This document shows, piece by piece, positions 26,165 to 35,225 of a DNA stretch of 64,000 nucleotides. Origin of the DNA: Paraclostridium tenue (GTDB lineage: Bacteria > Bacillota > Clostridia > Peptostreptococcales > Peptostreptococcaceae); contig NZ_JADPFO010000002.1 of assembly GCF_015668515.1 (NCBI RefSeq), forward strand, positions 66,992 through 130,991, in the 5' to 3' direction. The stretch's first letter is position 1, and each line of letters begins with the position of its first letter. The position numbers and the translations under genes are program-made. The notes below the pieces were generated by a model. The model ran no database searches. It was not told the DNA's origin and was given only the letters and a program-made list of their open reading frames with translations.

Positions 26165-27487
26165 ATGAGCGATAATAGACCAGTAGTTGCAGTAGTAGGA
26201 AGACCTAATGTTGGTAAATCAACATTATTTAACAAATTAGCAGGAAAAAGAATATCGATAGTAGAAGATACACCAGGAGTAACAAGAGATAGAATATTTA
26301 CAGAGGTTGAATGGTTAAATAAATATTTTACACTTGTTGATACTGGAGGTATAGAGCCAGATAGTAATGATATAATATTATCTCAAATGAGAAATCAAGC
26401 AATGCTTGCTATGGATATGGCACATGTTATATTATTTGTTGTTGATGGAAAAGCTGGGCTTACAGCAGCAGATAAAGAAGTGGCTCAAATGTTAAGAAAA
26501 ACTAATACACCAGTTATATTGGTTGTAAATAAAATTGACAGTCAAAAACAATTTGATAATGTATATGATTTTTATGAATTAGGACTAGGGGTTCCATTTG
26601 CGATATCTAGTGCAAATAGTATGGGACTTGGAGATTTACTTGATGAAGTTGTAGCTAATTTCCCAGAAGGATTAAATACAGAGTATGACGAAGATATAAT
26701 AAGAGTAGCTATAACAGGTAAACCGAATGCTGGTAAATCATCTATATTAAACAATATATTAGGAGAAGAAAGAGTTATAGTAAGTCCTATAGCGGGAACA
26801 ACTAGAGATGCAATTGATACTTATTTAGAAAAAGGAGATCATAAGTTCCTTTTAATAGATACTGCAGGACTTAGAAGAAAAAGTAAAATATATGAAAATG
26901 TAGAAAAATACAGTGTAATAAGATCTATGAGTGCTGTAGATAGAGCTGATGTAGTACTTATAGTTATAGATGCAGAACAAGGAGTTACAGAGCAAGATAC
27001 TAAGGTTGCTGGTATTGCACATGACGAAGGTAAAGCTTGCTTATTTGTAATAAATAAATGGGATCTAATAGAGAAAAATGATAAAACTATGAGTTTATAT
27101 ACTAAAGAAATAAGAGAAAAATTCCCGTTCATGTCTTATGCTCCGATAGTTTTTGTATCTGCTAAAACTAACCAAAGAATGAACAAAATATTAGAAACTG
27201 TAGTATATATAGCTGAAGAACATGCTAAGAGAGTTCCAACATCAACTTTAAACGATGTAATAGGAGAAGCTGTACTTCTTAATCAACCACCTTCAGATAA
27301 AGGTAAGAGATTAAAAATTTACTATGGTTCTCAAACAGGAACTCAGCCACCTAAGTTTACTTTATTTATAAATGATAAGGAACTTACTCACTTCTCATAT
27401 CAAAGATATCTTGAAAATAAAATAAGAGAAAACTTTGGATTTGAAGGTACACCTGTTAGATTTGATTATAAAGAAAAGAGAAGATAA
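26165..27487 (+). CDS. der: Ribosome assembly GTPase Der (EngA)
   Basis: 440 residues with two tandem Era-type GTPase domains. Domain 1 has P-loop GRPNVGKSTLFNKL at about 12, DTGG and NKID. Domain 2 has GKPNAGKSSILNNI at about 184, DTAG and NKWD. A C-terminal KH-like domain ends at FDYKEKRR. Der is needed for 50S subunit maturation. It precedes plsY and gpsA, a common grouping. GAAGGGAG lies before the ATG. Confidence 0.97.
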   Translation: MSDNRPVVAVVGRPNVGKSTLFNKLAGKRISIVEDTPGVTRDRIFTEVEWLNKYFTLVDTGGIEPDSNDIILSQMRNQAMLAMDMAHVILFVVDGKAGLTAADKEVAQMLRKTNTPVILVVNKIDSQKQFDNVYDFYELGLGVPFAISSANSMGLGDLLDEVVANFPEGLNTEYDEDIIRVAITGKPNAGKSSILNNILGEERVIVSPIAGTTRDAIDTYLEKGDHKFLLIDTAGLRRKSKIYENVEKYSVIRSMSAVDRADVVLIVIDAEQGVTEQDTKVAGIAHDEGKACLFVINKWDLIEKNDKTMSLYTKEIREKFPFMSYAPIVFVSAKTNQRMNKILETVVYIAEEHAKRVPTSTLNDVIGEAVLLNQPPSDKGKRLKIYYGSQTGTQPPKFTLFINDKELTHFSYQRYLENKIRENFGFEGTPVRFDYKEKRR

Positions 27488-27504
27488 GAATTAGAGGGAT
27501 GATT

Positions 27505-28110
27505 ATGATAAATTACCTAATTATAATTATTATTTCATATTGTATAGGAAGTATATCTACTTCCTATATAATCGCTAAGAGGATGATGGGCGTTGATATA
27601 AGAACACAAGGCTCAGGAAATGCTGGGTCAACAAATGTTTTAAGAACTTTAGGAAAAAAAGCTGGAATAATGACTTTCGCAGGTGATTTACTAAAAGGTG
27701 TAATTGCTGTATTTATAGCTAAGTTTATAGCATACTTAGCTCAGATGGATGCAAGTAATGCAGCTTATATAGCGGTTGTAGCTGTTGTAATAGGACATAA
27801 TTGGCCAGTTTTCTTAGGATTTAGAGGTGGAAAAGGCGTTGCTACGTCTTTAGGAGCTATGATAGCTGTAAATCCAATAATAGCTTTAAGCTGTTTTGCA
27901 TTTTTTATACTTATAGTATATGTAACTAAGTATGTTTCTTTAGGTTCTGTACTTAGTATATGCACATCTCCTATAATAATGCTTTGTATAGGAAATTATA
28001 AAGGCTTAGCCGTTACATTATTTTTATCTATATCAGTAATATTTAAGCATAGAGAAAATATAAAAAGGTTGTTAAATGGAACAGAAAGAAAAATAGGCGA
28101 TAAAAAATAA
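27505..28110 (+). CDS. plsY: Acyl-phosphate glycerol-3-phosphate acyltransferase PlsY
   Basis: Membrane enzyme that acylates glycerol-3-phosphate from acyl-phosphate, the first step of phospholipid synthesis. 201 residues with five hydrophobic segments. The three cytoplasmic motifs are present: GSGNAGSTNVLRTLGKKAG, GHNWPVFLGFRGGKGVATS, and the glycine-containing third loop before KHRENIKRLLNGTE. Start at ATG 27505 (7 bases after GAGGG) rather than the adjacent ATG at 27499. gpsA, which supplies the substrate, follows. Confidence 0.94.
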   Translation: MINYLIIIIISYCIGSISTSYIIAKRMMGVDIRTQGSGNAGSTNVLRTLGKKAGIMTFAGDLLKGVIAVFIAKFIAYLAQMDASNAAYIAVVAVVIGHNWPVFLGFRGGKGVATSLGAMIAVNPIIALSCFAFFILIVYVTKYVSLGSVLSICTSPIIMLCIGNYKGLAVTLFLSISVIFKHRENIKRLLNGTERKIGDKK

Positions 28111-28139
28111 TACTTTGATTGTACTTAGGGGGTGTTTCT

Positions 28140-29162
28140 ATGGAAAAAATATGCGTATTAGGAGCTGGAAGCTGGGGAACTGCATTAGCACTTGTAGTAG
28201 CTAAAAAAGGCTATAATGTTTCGATGTGGACTTTAAGTGAAGACCAATGTCAAAAGGTAAATAGCACCAGAGAAAATGTAGATTACCTTCCAGGAGTTAA
28301 TATACCTAAAAATATACATATTACTACTGATTTAAAAGAAGCTATAAATGATAGCTCTGTTATAGTATTAGCAGTACCTTCACAAGCAATAAGAAGTGTA
28401 TGTAAACAAATAAAGCCATTTGTGAACAAAAATCAAATATTAGTTGATGTTGCAAAAGGTTTAGAAAAAGGAACTGGATTAAGACTTTCACAAGTATGTG
28501 AAAAAGAATTGCCTGAATGCAAATATGTTGTTCTTTCAGGACCATCTCATGCAGAAGAAGTATCTAGAGATATACCTACTACTGTAGTTGTAGCATCAGA
28601 AGATTTAACTACTGCAGAAAAAATTCAAGATATATTTATGAGTCCTAAGTTTAGAGTTTATACCAACCCAGATGTTGTTGGAGTTGAGCTTGGTGGAGCT
28701 TTAAAAAACATAATAGCATTTGGAGCTGGGATATGTGATGGACTAGGATATGGAGATAATGCTAAAGCAGCTCTTATGACTAGAGGAATAAGGGAGATAA
28801 GTAGACTTGGAGTAGCAATGGGAGCTGAAACATCTACCTTCTCAGGACTATCAGGTATAGGAGATTTAATAGTAACTTGTACTAGTATGCACAGTAGGAA
28901 TAGAAGAGCAGGAATACTTATAGGGCAAGGTAAAAGCTTAGAAGAAACATTAAAAGAAGTAAAAATGGTTGTAGAAGGAATTACAGCTACAGAGGTTGCT
29001 TATGAAGTAGCAAAAAAATTAAATATAGAAATGCCTATAACTAATGCTATTTATTCTGTGTTACATGATGGAGCTAATCCAGATGAAGTAGTTGATGAGT
29101 TAATGATGAGAAATAGAACTCATGAAGTTGAAGAGGTAGTTAAAGAGAAACTAGACATTTAA
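28140..29162 (+). CDS. gpsA: NAD(P)-dependent glycerol-3-phosphate dehydrogenase
   Basis: Makes sn-glycerol-3-phosphate from dihydroxyacetone phosphate, feeding PlsY next door. 340 residues. The N-terminal Rossmann motif is VLGAGSWGTALA, then VLAVPSQAIR, GLEKGTGLR and LSGPSHAEEV. The catalytic Lys lies in ELGGALKNIIAFGAGICDGLGYGDNAKAAL read in parts. Start at ATG 28140 behind AGGGGGTG. Confidence 0.96.
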   Translation: MEKICVLGAGSWGTALALVVAKKGYNVSMWTLSEDQCQKVNSTRENVDYLPGVNIPKNIHITTDLKEAINDSSVIVLAVPSQAIRSVCKQIKPFVNKNQILVDVAKGLEKGTGLRLSQVCEKELPECKYVVLSGPSHAEEVSRDIPTTVVVASEDLTTAEKIQDIFMSPKFRVYTNPDVVGVELGGALKNIIAFGAGICDGLGYGDNAKAALMTRGIREISRLGVAMGAETSTFSGLSGIGDLIVTCTSMHSRNRRAGILIGQGKSLEETLKEVKMVVEGITATEVAYEVAKKLNIEMPITNAIYSVLHDGANPDEVVDELMMRNRTHEVEEVVKEKLDI

Positions 29163-29178
29163 GTCTAGTTTTTTTTTG
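29148..29178 (+). terminator. Intrinsic terminator at the gpsA end
   Basis: AAACTAGAC (29148-29156) pairs with GTCTAGTTT (29163-29171), followed by a T-run. The stem spans the stop codon. Confidence 0.9.
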
Positions 29179-29245
29179 TTTTTGTAATATTATCTTAAAT
29201 ACTAAAATATACTTTATTAAGAATTTGTATGCAGGAGGGTTATAG

Positions 29246-30718
29246 ATGAATAATATATATGAGGACATAGCAAAAAGAACTCAGGGGGATATCTATATAG
29301 GTGTAGTGGGACCTGTTAGAACAGGAAAATCTACATTTATAAGAAAATTCATGGAGTTGTTAGTTTTACCTAATATAGAAAATGAGTTTAAAAGAGAAAG
29401 AACAAAAGATGAAATACCTCAAAGTGGATCAGGAAAAACTATAATGACTGTTGAACCTAAATTTGTTCCAGCCGATGGAGTAGAAATAAAAATAAAAGAA
29501 AATGTGTCTATGAAAGTTAGAATGGTAGATTGCGTTGGGTACATAGTTGATGGAGTTTTAGGACATGAGGAAGATGGTAAGCAAAGATTAGTATCTACAC
29601 CATGGTCTAATGAAGCTATGACTTTTGAAAAGGCTGCAGAAATAGGAACAAAAAAAGTTATAAGAGATCATTCTACTATAGGAATAGTGATGACTACAGA
29701 TGGAACTGTTACAGGAATAGATAGAAAAGGATATGCTGCACCAGAAGAAAGAGTTATAAAGGAGTTAAATGAGCTAAAAAAACCATTTGTTATAGTTTTA
29801 AATACTTTAAATCCATATGCTGAGGAAACTTTAGAATTAAAAAGAGAATTAGAAGAGAAATATGACAAACCTGTAATACCGTTAAATGTTTTAGCTATGG
29901 ATGAAGATGATATAGAAGTAGTTATGGAAAATGTATTATATGATTTCCCAGTTAATGAAATAAATATAAACTTCCCTAAATGGATAGAAGGTTTAGAAAA
30001 AAATCATTGGATAAAAAATAATATAATATTTGCAATAAAACAAAGTATAGATGATGTTGGAGTTATAAGAGATGTAAATAACATTATAAAAGGATTTGAA
30101 GAGTTGGAATTCTTAGAGGAAACTAAAGTTGATAACGTTGAATTAGGAGAAGGTATAATAAGTATAAATTTAGGTACTAAGAAAGATTTATTCTACAATG
30201 TACTAGAGGAAAAAAGTGGATTTAAGATAGATGGAGAATACGAGTTATTAAATTTAGTAACTAGATTGTCTAAAGTTAATACAGAATATGAAAAAGTAGA
30301 ACAGGCATTAATAGATGTAAGAGAAAAAGGATACGGATTAGTTGCACCTACGTTAGATGAACTTACATTAGACGTACCTGAAATAGTTAAACAAGGAAAG
30401 CAATATGGAGTTAGATTAAGAGCTAAAGCTGGATCTATTCATATGATTAAAGCTGATATATCAACTGAAATATCGCCAGGTGTAGGAACAGAGCAACAAG
30501 GAAAAGAAATGTTAGAAAGTCTTCTTAAGGGGTTTGAAGAAAATCCAAATGAAATATGGGAATACAATATGTTTGGTAAATCACTACATGATTTGGTAAA
30601 AGATCAATTACAAAGTAAATTGTATATGATGCCAGATGATGTGAGAGTAAAAATACAAAAAACTTTACAAAAAATAATTAATGATGGTTGTTCAAATATA
30701 ATAACTATTATTTTATAA
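29246..30718 (+). CDS. spoIVA: Stage IV sporulation protein A, spore coat ATPase SpoIVA
   Basis: 490 residues, typical. The N-terminal ATPase domain has P-loop GPVRTGKS at 22-29 (Lys28), followed by VDCVGYIVDG and TTDGTVTGIDR. The middle and C-terminal domains anchor the protein at the forespore outer membrane. SpoIVA hydrolyses ATP to polymerise into the basement layer of the spore coat. The gene stands between its own terminators, so it should have its own promoter, expected to be sigma-E-dependent. I could not place that promoter confidently. Confidence 0.97.
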   Translation: MNNIYEDIAKRTQGDIYIGVVGPVRTGKSTFIRKFMELLVLPNIENEFKRERTKDEIPQSGSGKTIMTVEPKFVPADGVEIKIKENVSMKVRMVDCVGYIVDGVLGHEEDGKQRLVSTPWSNEAMTFEKAAEIGTKKVIRDHSTIGIVMTTDGTVTGIDRKGYAAPEERVIKELNELKKPFVIVLNTLNPYAEETLELKRELEEKYDKPVIPLNVLAMDEDDIEVVMENVLYDFPVNEININFPKWIEGLEKNHWIKNNIIFAIKQSIDDVGVIRDVNNIIKGFEELEFLEETKVDNVELGEGIISINLGTKKDLFYNVLEEKSGFKIDGEYELLNLVTRLSKVNTEYEKVEQALIDVREKGYGLVAPTLDELTLDVPEIVKQGKQYGVRLRAKAGSIHMIKADISTEISPGVGTEQQGKEMLESLLKGFEENPNEIWEYNMFGKSLHDLVKDQLQSKLYMMPDDVRVKIQKTLQKIINDGCSNIITIIL

Positions 30719-30723
30719 ATAAA

Positions 30724-30758
30724 AAAGGCACATACGAAATTTGTATGTGCCTCTTTTA
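30724..30758 (+). terminator. Intrinsic terminator after spoIVA
   Basis: A 10-bp stem, AGGCACATAC (30726-30735) with GTATGTGCCT (30743-30752), followed by a T-rich run. Confidence 0.88.
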
Positions 30759-30838
30759 TTGTTAATTTTAATATAAGAAGGAGTTATATTCTACTTGAAG
30801 AAATAGATAATATACATTTTATTGTTGGAGGGGATATA

Positions 30839-32047
30839 TTGAGAAAATTAAAATTAACTAAGCTTATTTTAGTTTGTATATTAATTTATATAGTTTCAAA
30901 TATAATTGGGATAGTAATAAAAAAGAACATGGATACTTTGGTTTTAAAGAATGAGACTATACAAGATAGTTTTAAAAAAAAGGGGTTAATAATACGGGAT
31001 GAGTATTTACTAAATTCTAGTATGTCTGGAAATATAAAATATTGTATTAAAGAAGGTGAACGAGTAAAGCAAAATGATAAGATAGCTTATATTTATAATA
31101 ATAATGTTAACGAAGATGTTGTAGATAAATTAAATGAATTACAAAAAGATATATCTGATATAGAAAAAGGAAATACAAATATAGTTAAATCAGATGTGAA
31201 AAATTTAAATAATAATATAAATAAATCTTGTAATAGTATACAGAAAAAATTATTAAATGGTGACATAGCTGTAAGTAAAGACGTAGAAAATTTAAGTAAA
31301 TTGATTGAAGATAAAAATTATATAATAGGAAGCGACTTAAATAGTAAATCATTAGAAAATAAAAAATTAGAAGAAAAAGAAGTTAATAGTATAATAAGTA
31401 AAAATTCAGAGTTATTTAAAGCTAAAAATTCAGGCATCGTATCGTATAAATTTGATGGGAATGAAGATAAATTTAAAATCGATAGAATAAATGAAATAAA
31501 AAAAGAAGATATAGAAAATACAGAAAGCAAGTATAAAAATATACAACAAAAAAATAAAGTTAAAAAAGAAGAAACTTTGGCGAGAGTTATAAATAATTTC
31601 AAACAGTATGTTGCTATAAGTTGTAGCAAAGAAGAAGTTAAAAAATTAGATGTAGGTCAGCAAATTATATTGTCTAGTGAGATTGAAAAAATAAATAGTA
31701 ACGTATATGATATATATAAGGATGGAAAAGATTATATTGTAATATTGGAGATAAGTGAACAAAATGTGGAAATTTACGATACAAGAGTTAAAGAATTTGA
31801 TATAATATATAAGTCAATGGAGGGGTTAAAGGTTCCTAAGAAGTCGATAATAAATGTTGATGGTAAAAAAGGCGTATATGCTATATCAGAAACTGGAGAC
31901 GCAAAATTTGTAGAGATAAAAGGAAATTTATATGATAGTGAAGAATATATAATCATTGACCACTATAAAAATGATATAAATGGAATAAATACTATAGGTA
32001 TTTATGATGAAATAATATTAAATCCTAAATTTAAAAATTTTTTTTGA
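30839..32047 (+). CDS. HlyD-like membrane-anchored protein
   Basis: 402 residues from a TTG start behind GGAGGGG. One N-terminal membrane segment (about 9-27) precedes an extracellular region. It contains a lipoyl/biotinyl-like half motif (SSMSGNIKYCIKEGERVKQNDKIAYIY), a Lys/Asn/Glu-rich helical coiled coil (about 95-245), the second half (SGIVSYKFDG) and a beta-barrel-like C-terminus. This is the adaptor plan of HlyD/MacA proteins. No ABC transporter or outer channel is adjacent; the neighbours are division genes (yggS, sepF, yggT, ylmH, divIVA). The function is therefore uncertain. Confidence 0.7.
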   Translation: MRKLKLTKLILVCILIYIVSNIIGIVIKKNMDTLVLKNETIQDSFKKKGLIIRDEYLLNSSMSGNIKYCIKEGERVKQNDKIAYIYNNNVNEDVVDKLNELQKDISDIEKGNTNIVKSDVKNLNNNINKSCNSIQKKLLNGDIAVSKDVENLSKLIEDKNYIIGSDLNSKSLENKKLEEKEVNSIISKNSELFKAKNSGIVSYKFDGNEDKFKIDRINEIKKEDIENTESKYKNIQQKNKVKKEETLARVINNFKQYVAISCSKEEVKKLDVGQQIILSSEIEKINSNVYDIYKDGKDYIVILEISEQNVEIYDTRVKEFDIIYKSMEGLKVPKKSIINVDGKKGVYAISETGDAKFVEIKGNLYDSEEYIIIDHYKNDINGINTIGIYDEIILNPKFKNFF

Positions 32048-32063
32048 TAAAGTAGGTGATTAA

Positions 32064-32768
32064 ATGGAGTGTATAAAATCTAATATAGAAAATATAAAAA
32101 CTAAAATTAATAATTCTTGTAAAATATCAAATAGAAATGAAGAAGATGTTAAATTAATAGCAGTAACAAAAACAGTAGATATAGATGCTATTAATGAAGC
32201 GATTGAGTGTGGTGCAACAGATGTTGGAGAAAATAAACCACAAGAATTATCTAGAAAGTTTGAAGTTATAGGAAATAAAGTTAGATGGCACCTTATAGGA
32301 AGTTTACAAACCAACAAGGTAAAATATATAATTGATAAAGTATATATGATACATTCAATAGATAGATTATCTTTATGTGATGAGATTCAAAAAAGGGCAG
32401 AAAAAATTGACAGAACAATAAACTGCTTAGTACAAGTAAATATATCAAAAGAAGATAGTAAACATGGAATTTATGAGGAAGATGCTTTAAGTTTTATAAA
32501 AACTATAGCAAATAGTTATCCTAATATAAAAGTTAAGGGCCTTATGACTATGGCTCCAAATACAGATGATAAGGAATTAATAAGATCTGTATTTAAAAAA
32601 TTAAAAAAATTATCTATTGCTATAGATAATGAAAATATAGAAGGTGTATCTATGGATGAGCTATCTATGGGTATGAGTAATGATTTTGAAATAGCTGTTG
32701 AAGAAGGAGCTACTTTTGTTAGAGTAGGGACTTCTATATTTGGAAAAAGAAATTATAATAAAAAATAA
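32064..32768 (+). CDS. yggS: YggS-family pyridoxal phosphate homeostasis protein
   Basis: 234-residue single-domain PLP-binding barrel like alanine racemase N-domains. The Lys that holds PLP lies in LIAVTKTVDID (about residue 37). GENKPQEL, WHLIGSLQTNKVKY, MTMAPNTDD, LSMGMSNDFEIAVEEGAT and RVGTSIFG are all family signatures. It buffers PLP and affects amino-acid metabolism. It stands upstream of sepF, as in the B. subtilis ylm region, where it is called ylmE. Confidence 0.95.
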   Translation: MECIKSNIENIKTKINNSCKISNRNEEDVKLIAVTKTVDIDAINEAIECGATDVGENKPQELSRKFEVIGNKVRWHLIGSLQTNKVKYIIDKVYMIHSIDRLSLCDEIQKRAEKIDRTINCLVQVNISKEDSKHGIYEEDALSFIKTIANSYPNIKVKGLMTMAPNTDDKELIRSVFKKLKKLSIAIDNENIEGVSMDELSMGMSNDFEIAVEEGATFVRVGTSIFGKRNYNKK

Positions 32769-32796
32769 TTAATATATGTAATGGAGGATGTTAATA

Positions 32797-33267
32797 ATGG
32801 GAAATGGTTTCATAAGTAAAATAAAAGATTGGATGACTGATGAAGTAGAAGAAGACTTTATGGATGACGAGATAGAAGAAATAGAAGAAGAAATAGAAGT
32901 ATCAGAAGATTTAAGCAGTGGAGTAGGAGCTATAGCACAACCTAAAAGCAATAAAATAGTAAATATACATACAGCAGGACAAATGAAAGTTGTTATAGTA
33001 GAACCTAAAAAATATGAAGAAGTTACATCTATAGCAGACCAATTAAAACAAAGAAGAGCTGTAATAGTTAACTTAGAAAACTTAGATGATGCAGTTACTC
33101 GTAAATCTATATTTGATTTTATGAATGGAGCTGTGTATGTACTAGATGGAAGTATACAAAAAGTATCTAAAGCTATATTTATATTAGCGCCTAATAATGT
33201 AGATATAGATGCAAATATGAAAAAAGAATTAGAAAGTAAAGCTTTTTTCCCATGGCAAAATAAATAA
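32797..33267 (+). CDS. sepF: Cell division protein SepF
   Basis: 156 residues. An N-terminal amphipathic helix ([12 protein letters not shown]) for membrane binding is followed by an acidic linker and the SepF core: [31 protein letters not shown], and [16 protein letters not shown]. SepF polymerises and tethers FtsZ to the membrane. This may be especially important here because no ftsA was seen beside ftsZ. Start at ATG 32797, 9 bases after GGAGG; the ATG at 32788 touches that site. Confidence 0.94.
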   Translation: MGNGFISKIKDWMTDEVEEDFMDDEIEEIEEEIEVSEDLSSGVGAIAQPKSNKIVNIHTAGQMKVVIVEPKKYEEVTSIADQLKQRRAVIVNLENLDDAVTRKSIFDFMNGAVYVLDGSIQKVSKAIFILAPNNVDIDANMKKELESKAFFPWQNK

Positions 33268-33290
33268 TAAAAAAAGGAGTAAGATATAAT

Positions 33291-33542
33291 ATGATAAAAT
33301 ACTCTTTATTTGTTTTAACTGATATTATTCAATTTGCAATAGTAATAAGAGCACTTATGACGTGGATTCCGGGGGCAATAGAATCAAAGGCTTATAATAT
33401 AATAGGAATGTTAACAGAGCCTATAGAAGGACCTATAAGAAATATTATGAATAAATATTTTGAAGGTCCTATAGATTTCTCTCCTATAGTGGCTTTATTT
33501 GCATTACAACTTATAAATGTGTTAATAGGGTATATATTGTAA
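33291..33542 (+). CDS. YggT/YlmG family membrane protein
   Basis: 83 residues with two membrane segments (about 5-22 and 62-82) and the loop motif MTWIPG. It includes the [15 protein letters not shown] stretch typical of YggT. The family is linked to cell division and envelope biogenesis by context; no biochemical activity is settled. AAAAAGGAG precedes the ATG. It sits between sepF and the S4 protein gene, the usual place. Confidence 0.9.
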   Translation: MIKYSLFVLTDIIQFAIVIRALMTWIPGAIESKAYNIIGMLTEPIEGPIRNIMNKYFEGPIDFSPIVALFALQLINVLIGYIL

Positions 33543-33563
33543 ATTAAAATTTAGGAATTATTT

Positions 33564-34349
33564 ATGGATAAGATAACACTTACAAATCATATTAGAGATA
33601 TTGATTTAAAAAATAAAATGTTTAAGGTCATAGATAAAGCATATTCTTGTATGAAAAATTATGATGTAAAGTATACTGATTTTTTAAATCCTTATGAAGT
33701 TAAAAATGCTATATCTATATTAAATAACTTTAATGACATTAAATATACTGTTGATGGTGGATTTAATGAAGCAGAAAGAAAGTTAATATGTATATATCCA
33801 TATTATATGGATTATGAAGATATAGAAGAATCAATTAAAGTATTGCAAATAGAAGGAAATTTTAAATTTAAAGAAGTAAAACATAAAGATTATTTAGGTG
33901 CTTTACTTAATTTGGGTATAAAAAGAGAGAAAATTGGAGATATAAATATACATGACAACTTCTGTCAAGTAATAGTAAGTAAAGATATAGCTGATTTTAT
34001 AATAATAAATTTAAGCAAAGTCTCAAGAAATAATGTAACTATAAAAGAGATAAGCAAAAAAGATATATTTTACATAAATCCTAAATTTAAGGAAGTATCT
34101 TTTACAGTATCATCTCAGAGATTAGATTGTTTAATCAGTGGCATATATAATATTTCAAGACAAGAAAGTTTAAAACTTATAAATGCAGAAAAGGTATTTG
34201 TAGATTATGAAAAAATAACCTCTGCGTCGAAAATATTAGAACGGGAAAATCTTATATCTGTAAGAGGTAAAGGTAGAGCTATAATAGAAGATATAGGAGA
34301 TATTACTAAAAAAGGCAAAATAAAAGTAAAAGTAAAACTAATAGTATAG
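33564..34349 (+). CDS. YlmH family S4-domain RNA-binding protein
   Basis: 261 residues. A central RNA-binding-like domain is followed by a C-terminal S4 domain (SQRLDCLISGIYNISRQESLKLINAEKVFVD, seen in parts, about 178-240). YlmH proteins have been linked to ribosome rescue and binding of peptidyl-tRNA-obstructed 50S subunits; the family also lies in division clusters. The ribosome site is weak (TTAGGAATT). divIVA follows after 12 bases. Confidence 0.9.
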   Translation: MDKITLTNHIRDIDLKNKMFKVIDKAYSCMKNYDVKYTDFLNPYEVKNAISILNNFNDIKYTVDGGFNEAERKLICIYPYYMDYEDIEESIKVLQIEGNFKFKEVKHKDYLGALLNLGIKREKIGDINIHDNFCQVIVSKDIADFIIINLSKVSRNNVTIKEISKKDIFYINPKFKEVSFTVSSQRLDCLISGIYNISRQESLKLINAEKVFVDYEKITSASKILERENLISVRGKGRAIIEDIGDITKKGKIKVKVKLIV

Positions 34350-34361
34350 GGAGGGGAACAT

Positions 34362-34871
34362 ATGCTGACTCCAGTAGAAATAGAAAATAAGGAATTTAAA
34401 AAAGGTATACGCGGATATAGAGAAGATGAAGTAGATGAATTTTTAGATATAGTAAAAGAAGATTTTGAAAATATATATAGAGAAAATTTAGACTTAAAAG
34501 AAAAAATTAGAATGTATAATGATCAAATAAATAAGTATGAAAATATAGAAGAAACATTAAAAGCTACACTTATAACTGCACAAACAGCAGCAGAGGATAC
34601 ATGTAGTGCAGCTAATAAAAAAGCTAAGATAATAGTAGAAGAAGCTGAGCTTAGATCAAGACAAATAATAGAACAAGCTAACAATAGAGTAATTGAAATT
34701 AGAAAAGAATATGACTCTCTTGTTAAAGAATTTAAGATATTTAGAAATAAATTTAAATCACTACTAGAAGATGAAATAAGAAGTGTAGATGACATTTTCT
34801 CAGATATAGATGAAAGCAGTGTAGAAAAAATAGATGAACTTCAAAAAGAATTATCAGATGCATTAGAGTAA
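34362..34871 (+). CDS. divIVA: DivIVA-domain cell division and polarity protein
   Basis: 169 residues. The conserved N-terminus is LTPVEIENKEFKKGIRGYRE, followed by EVDEFLDIV. The rest is long coiled coil (about 30-165) rich in Glu, Lys and Ala. DivIVA recognises negatively curved membrane at poles and septa and recruits partners. GGGAGGGG lies before the ATG. It is the last gene of the yggS-sepF cluster, with no obvious terminator before the ileS promoter. Confidence 0.93.
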   Translation: MLTPVEIENKEFKKGIRGYREDEVDEFLDIVKEDFENIYRENLDLKEKIRMYNDQINKYENIEETLKATLITAQTAAEDTCSAANKKAKIIVEEAELRSRQIIEQANNRVIEIRKEYDSLVKEFKIFRNKFKSLLEDEIRSVDDIFSDIDESSVEKIDELQKELSDALE

Positions 34872-34878
34872 AAAGATA

Positions 34879-34907
34879 TTGACTATTTGAAAAATTTATT
34901 ATAAAAT
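34879..34907 (+). promoter_or_regulatory. Promoter of ileS
   Basis: TTGACT (34879-34884), exactly 17 bases, then TAAAAT (34902-34907). It lies right upstream of the T-box leader. Confidence 0.7.
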
Positions 34908-34939
34908 TTCATACATATACAAAATTATACTTATAAATA

Positions 34940-35190
34940 AAAGCTATGATGGAGAGAGTAGTCTTTAGATAATTTCACAGAGAGTTGGAAAAAGCTGAGA
35001 ACCAATAAATTTATAAAGGTGAAAATCACTCCTAAGCTGCAGGCTGAACGGTAAAACTATTAAGCTGTGCCGGTTAAAAACCGTTATATTGAAAGAGTGT
35101 TACATATGTAATATTTAATTTATATATGTAAAATTAGGGTGGTAACGCGAGTAATAACTCGTCCCTTTATGGGGACGGGTTTTTTTATGT
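34940..35190 (+). promoter_or_regulatory. T-box riboswitch, isoleucine-specific
   Basis: The T-box sequence AGGGTGGTAACGCG lies at 35136-35149. A terminator follows: the arm around CTCGTCCC (35158-35165) pairs with GGGGACGGG (35171-35179), and a T-run follows. The T-box bases can pair with the 5' terminator arm to form the antiterminator. In stem I the specifier reads GAA-A-ATC-A with ATC (Ile) at 35025-35027. An AG-rich stem I (GGAGAGAGTAG, AGAGAGTTGG) precedes it. Uncharged tRNA-Ile should switch ileS on. Confidence 0.95.
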
Positions 35191-35225
35191 AAAATTTTAA
35201 AATAAAAAAAGGAAGGTGGATTAGA

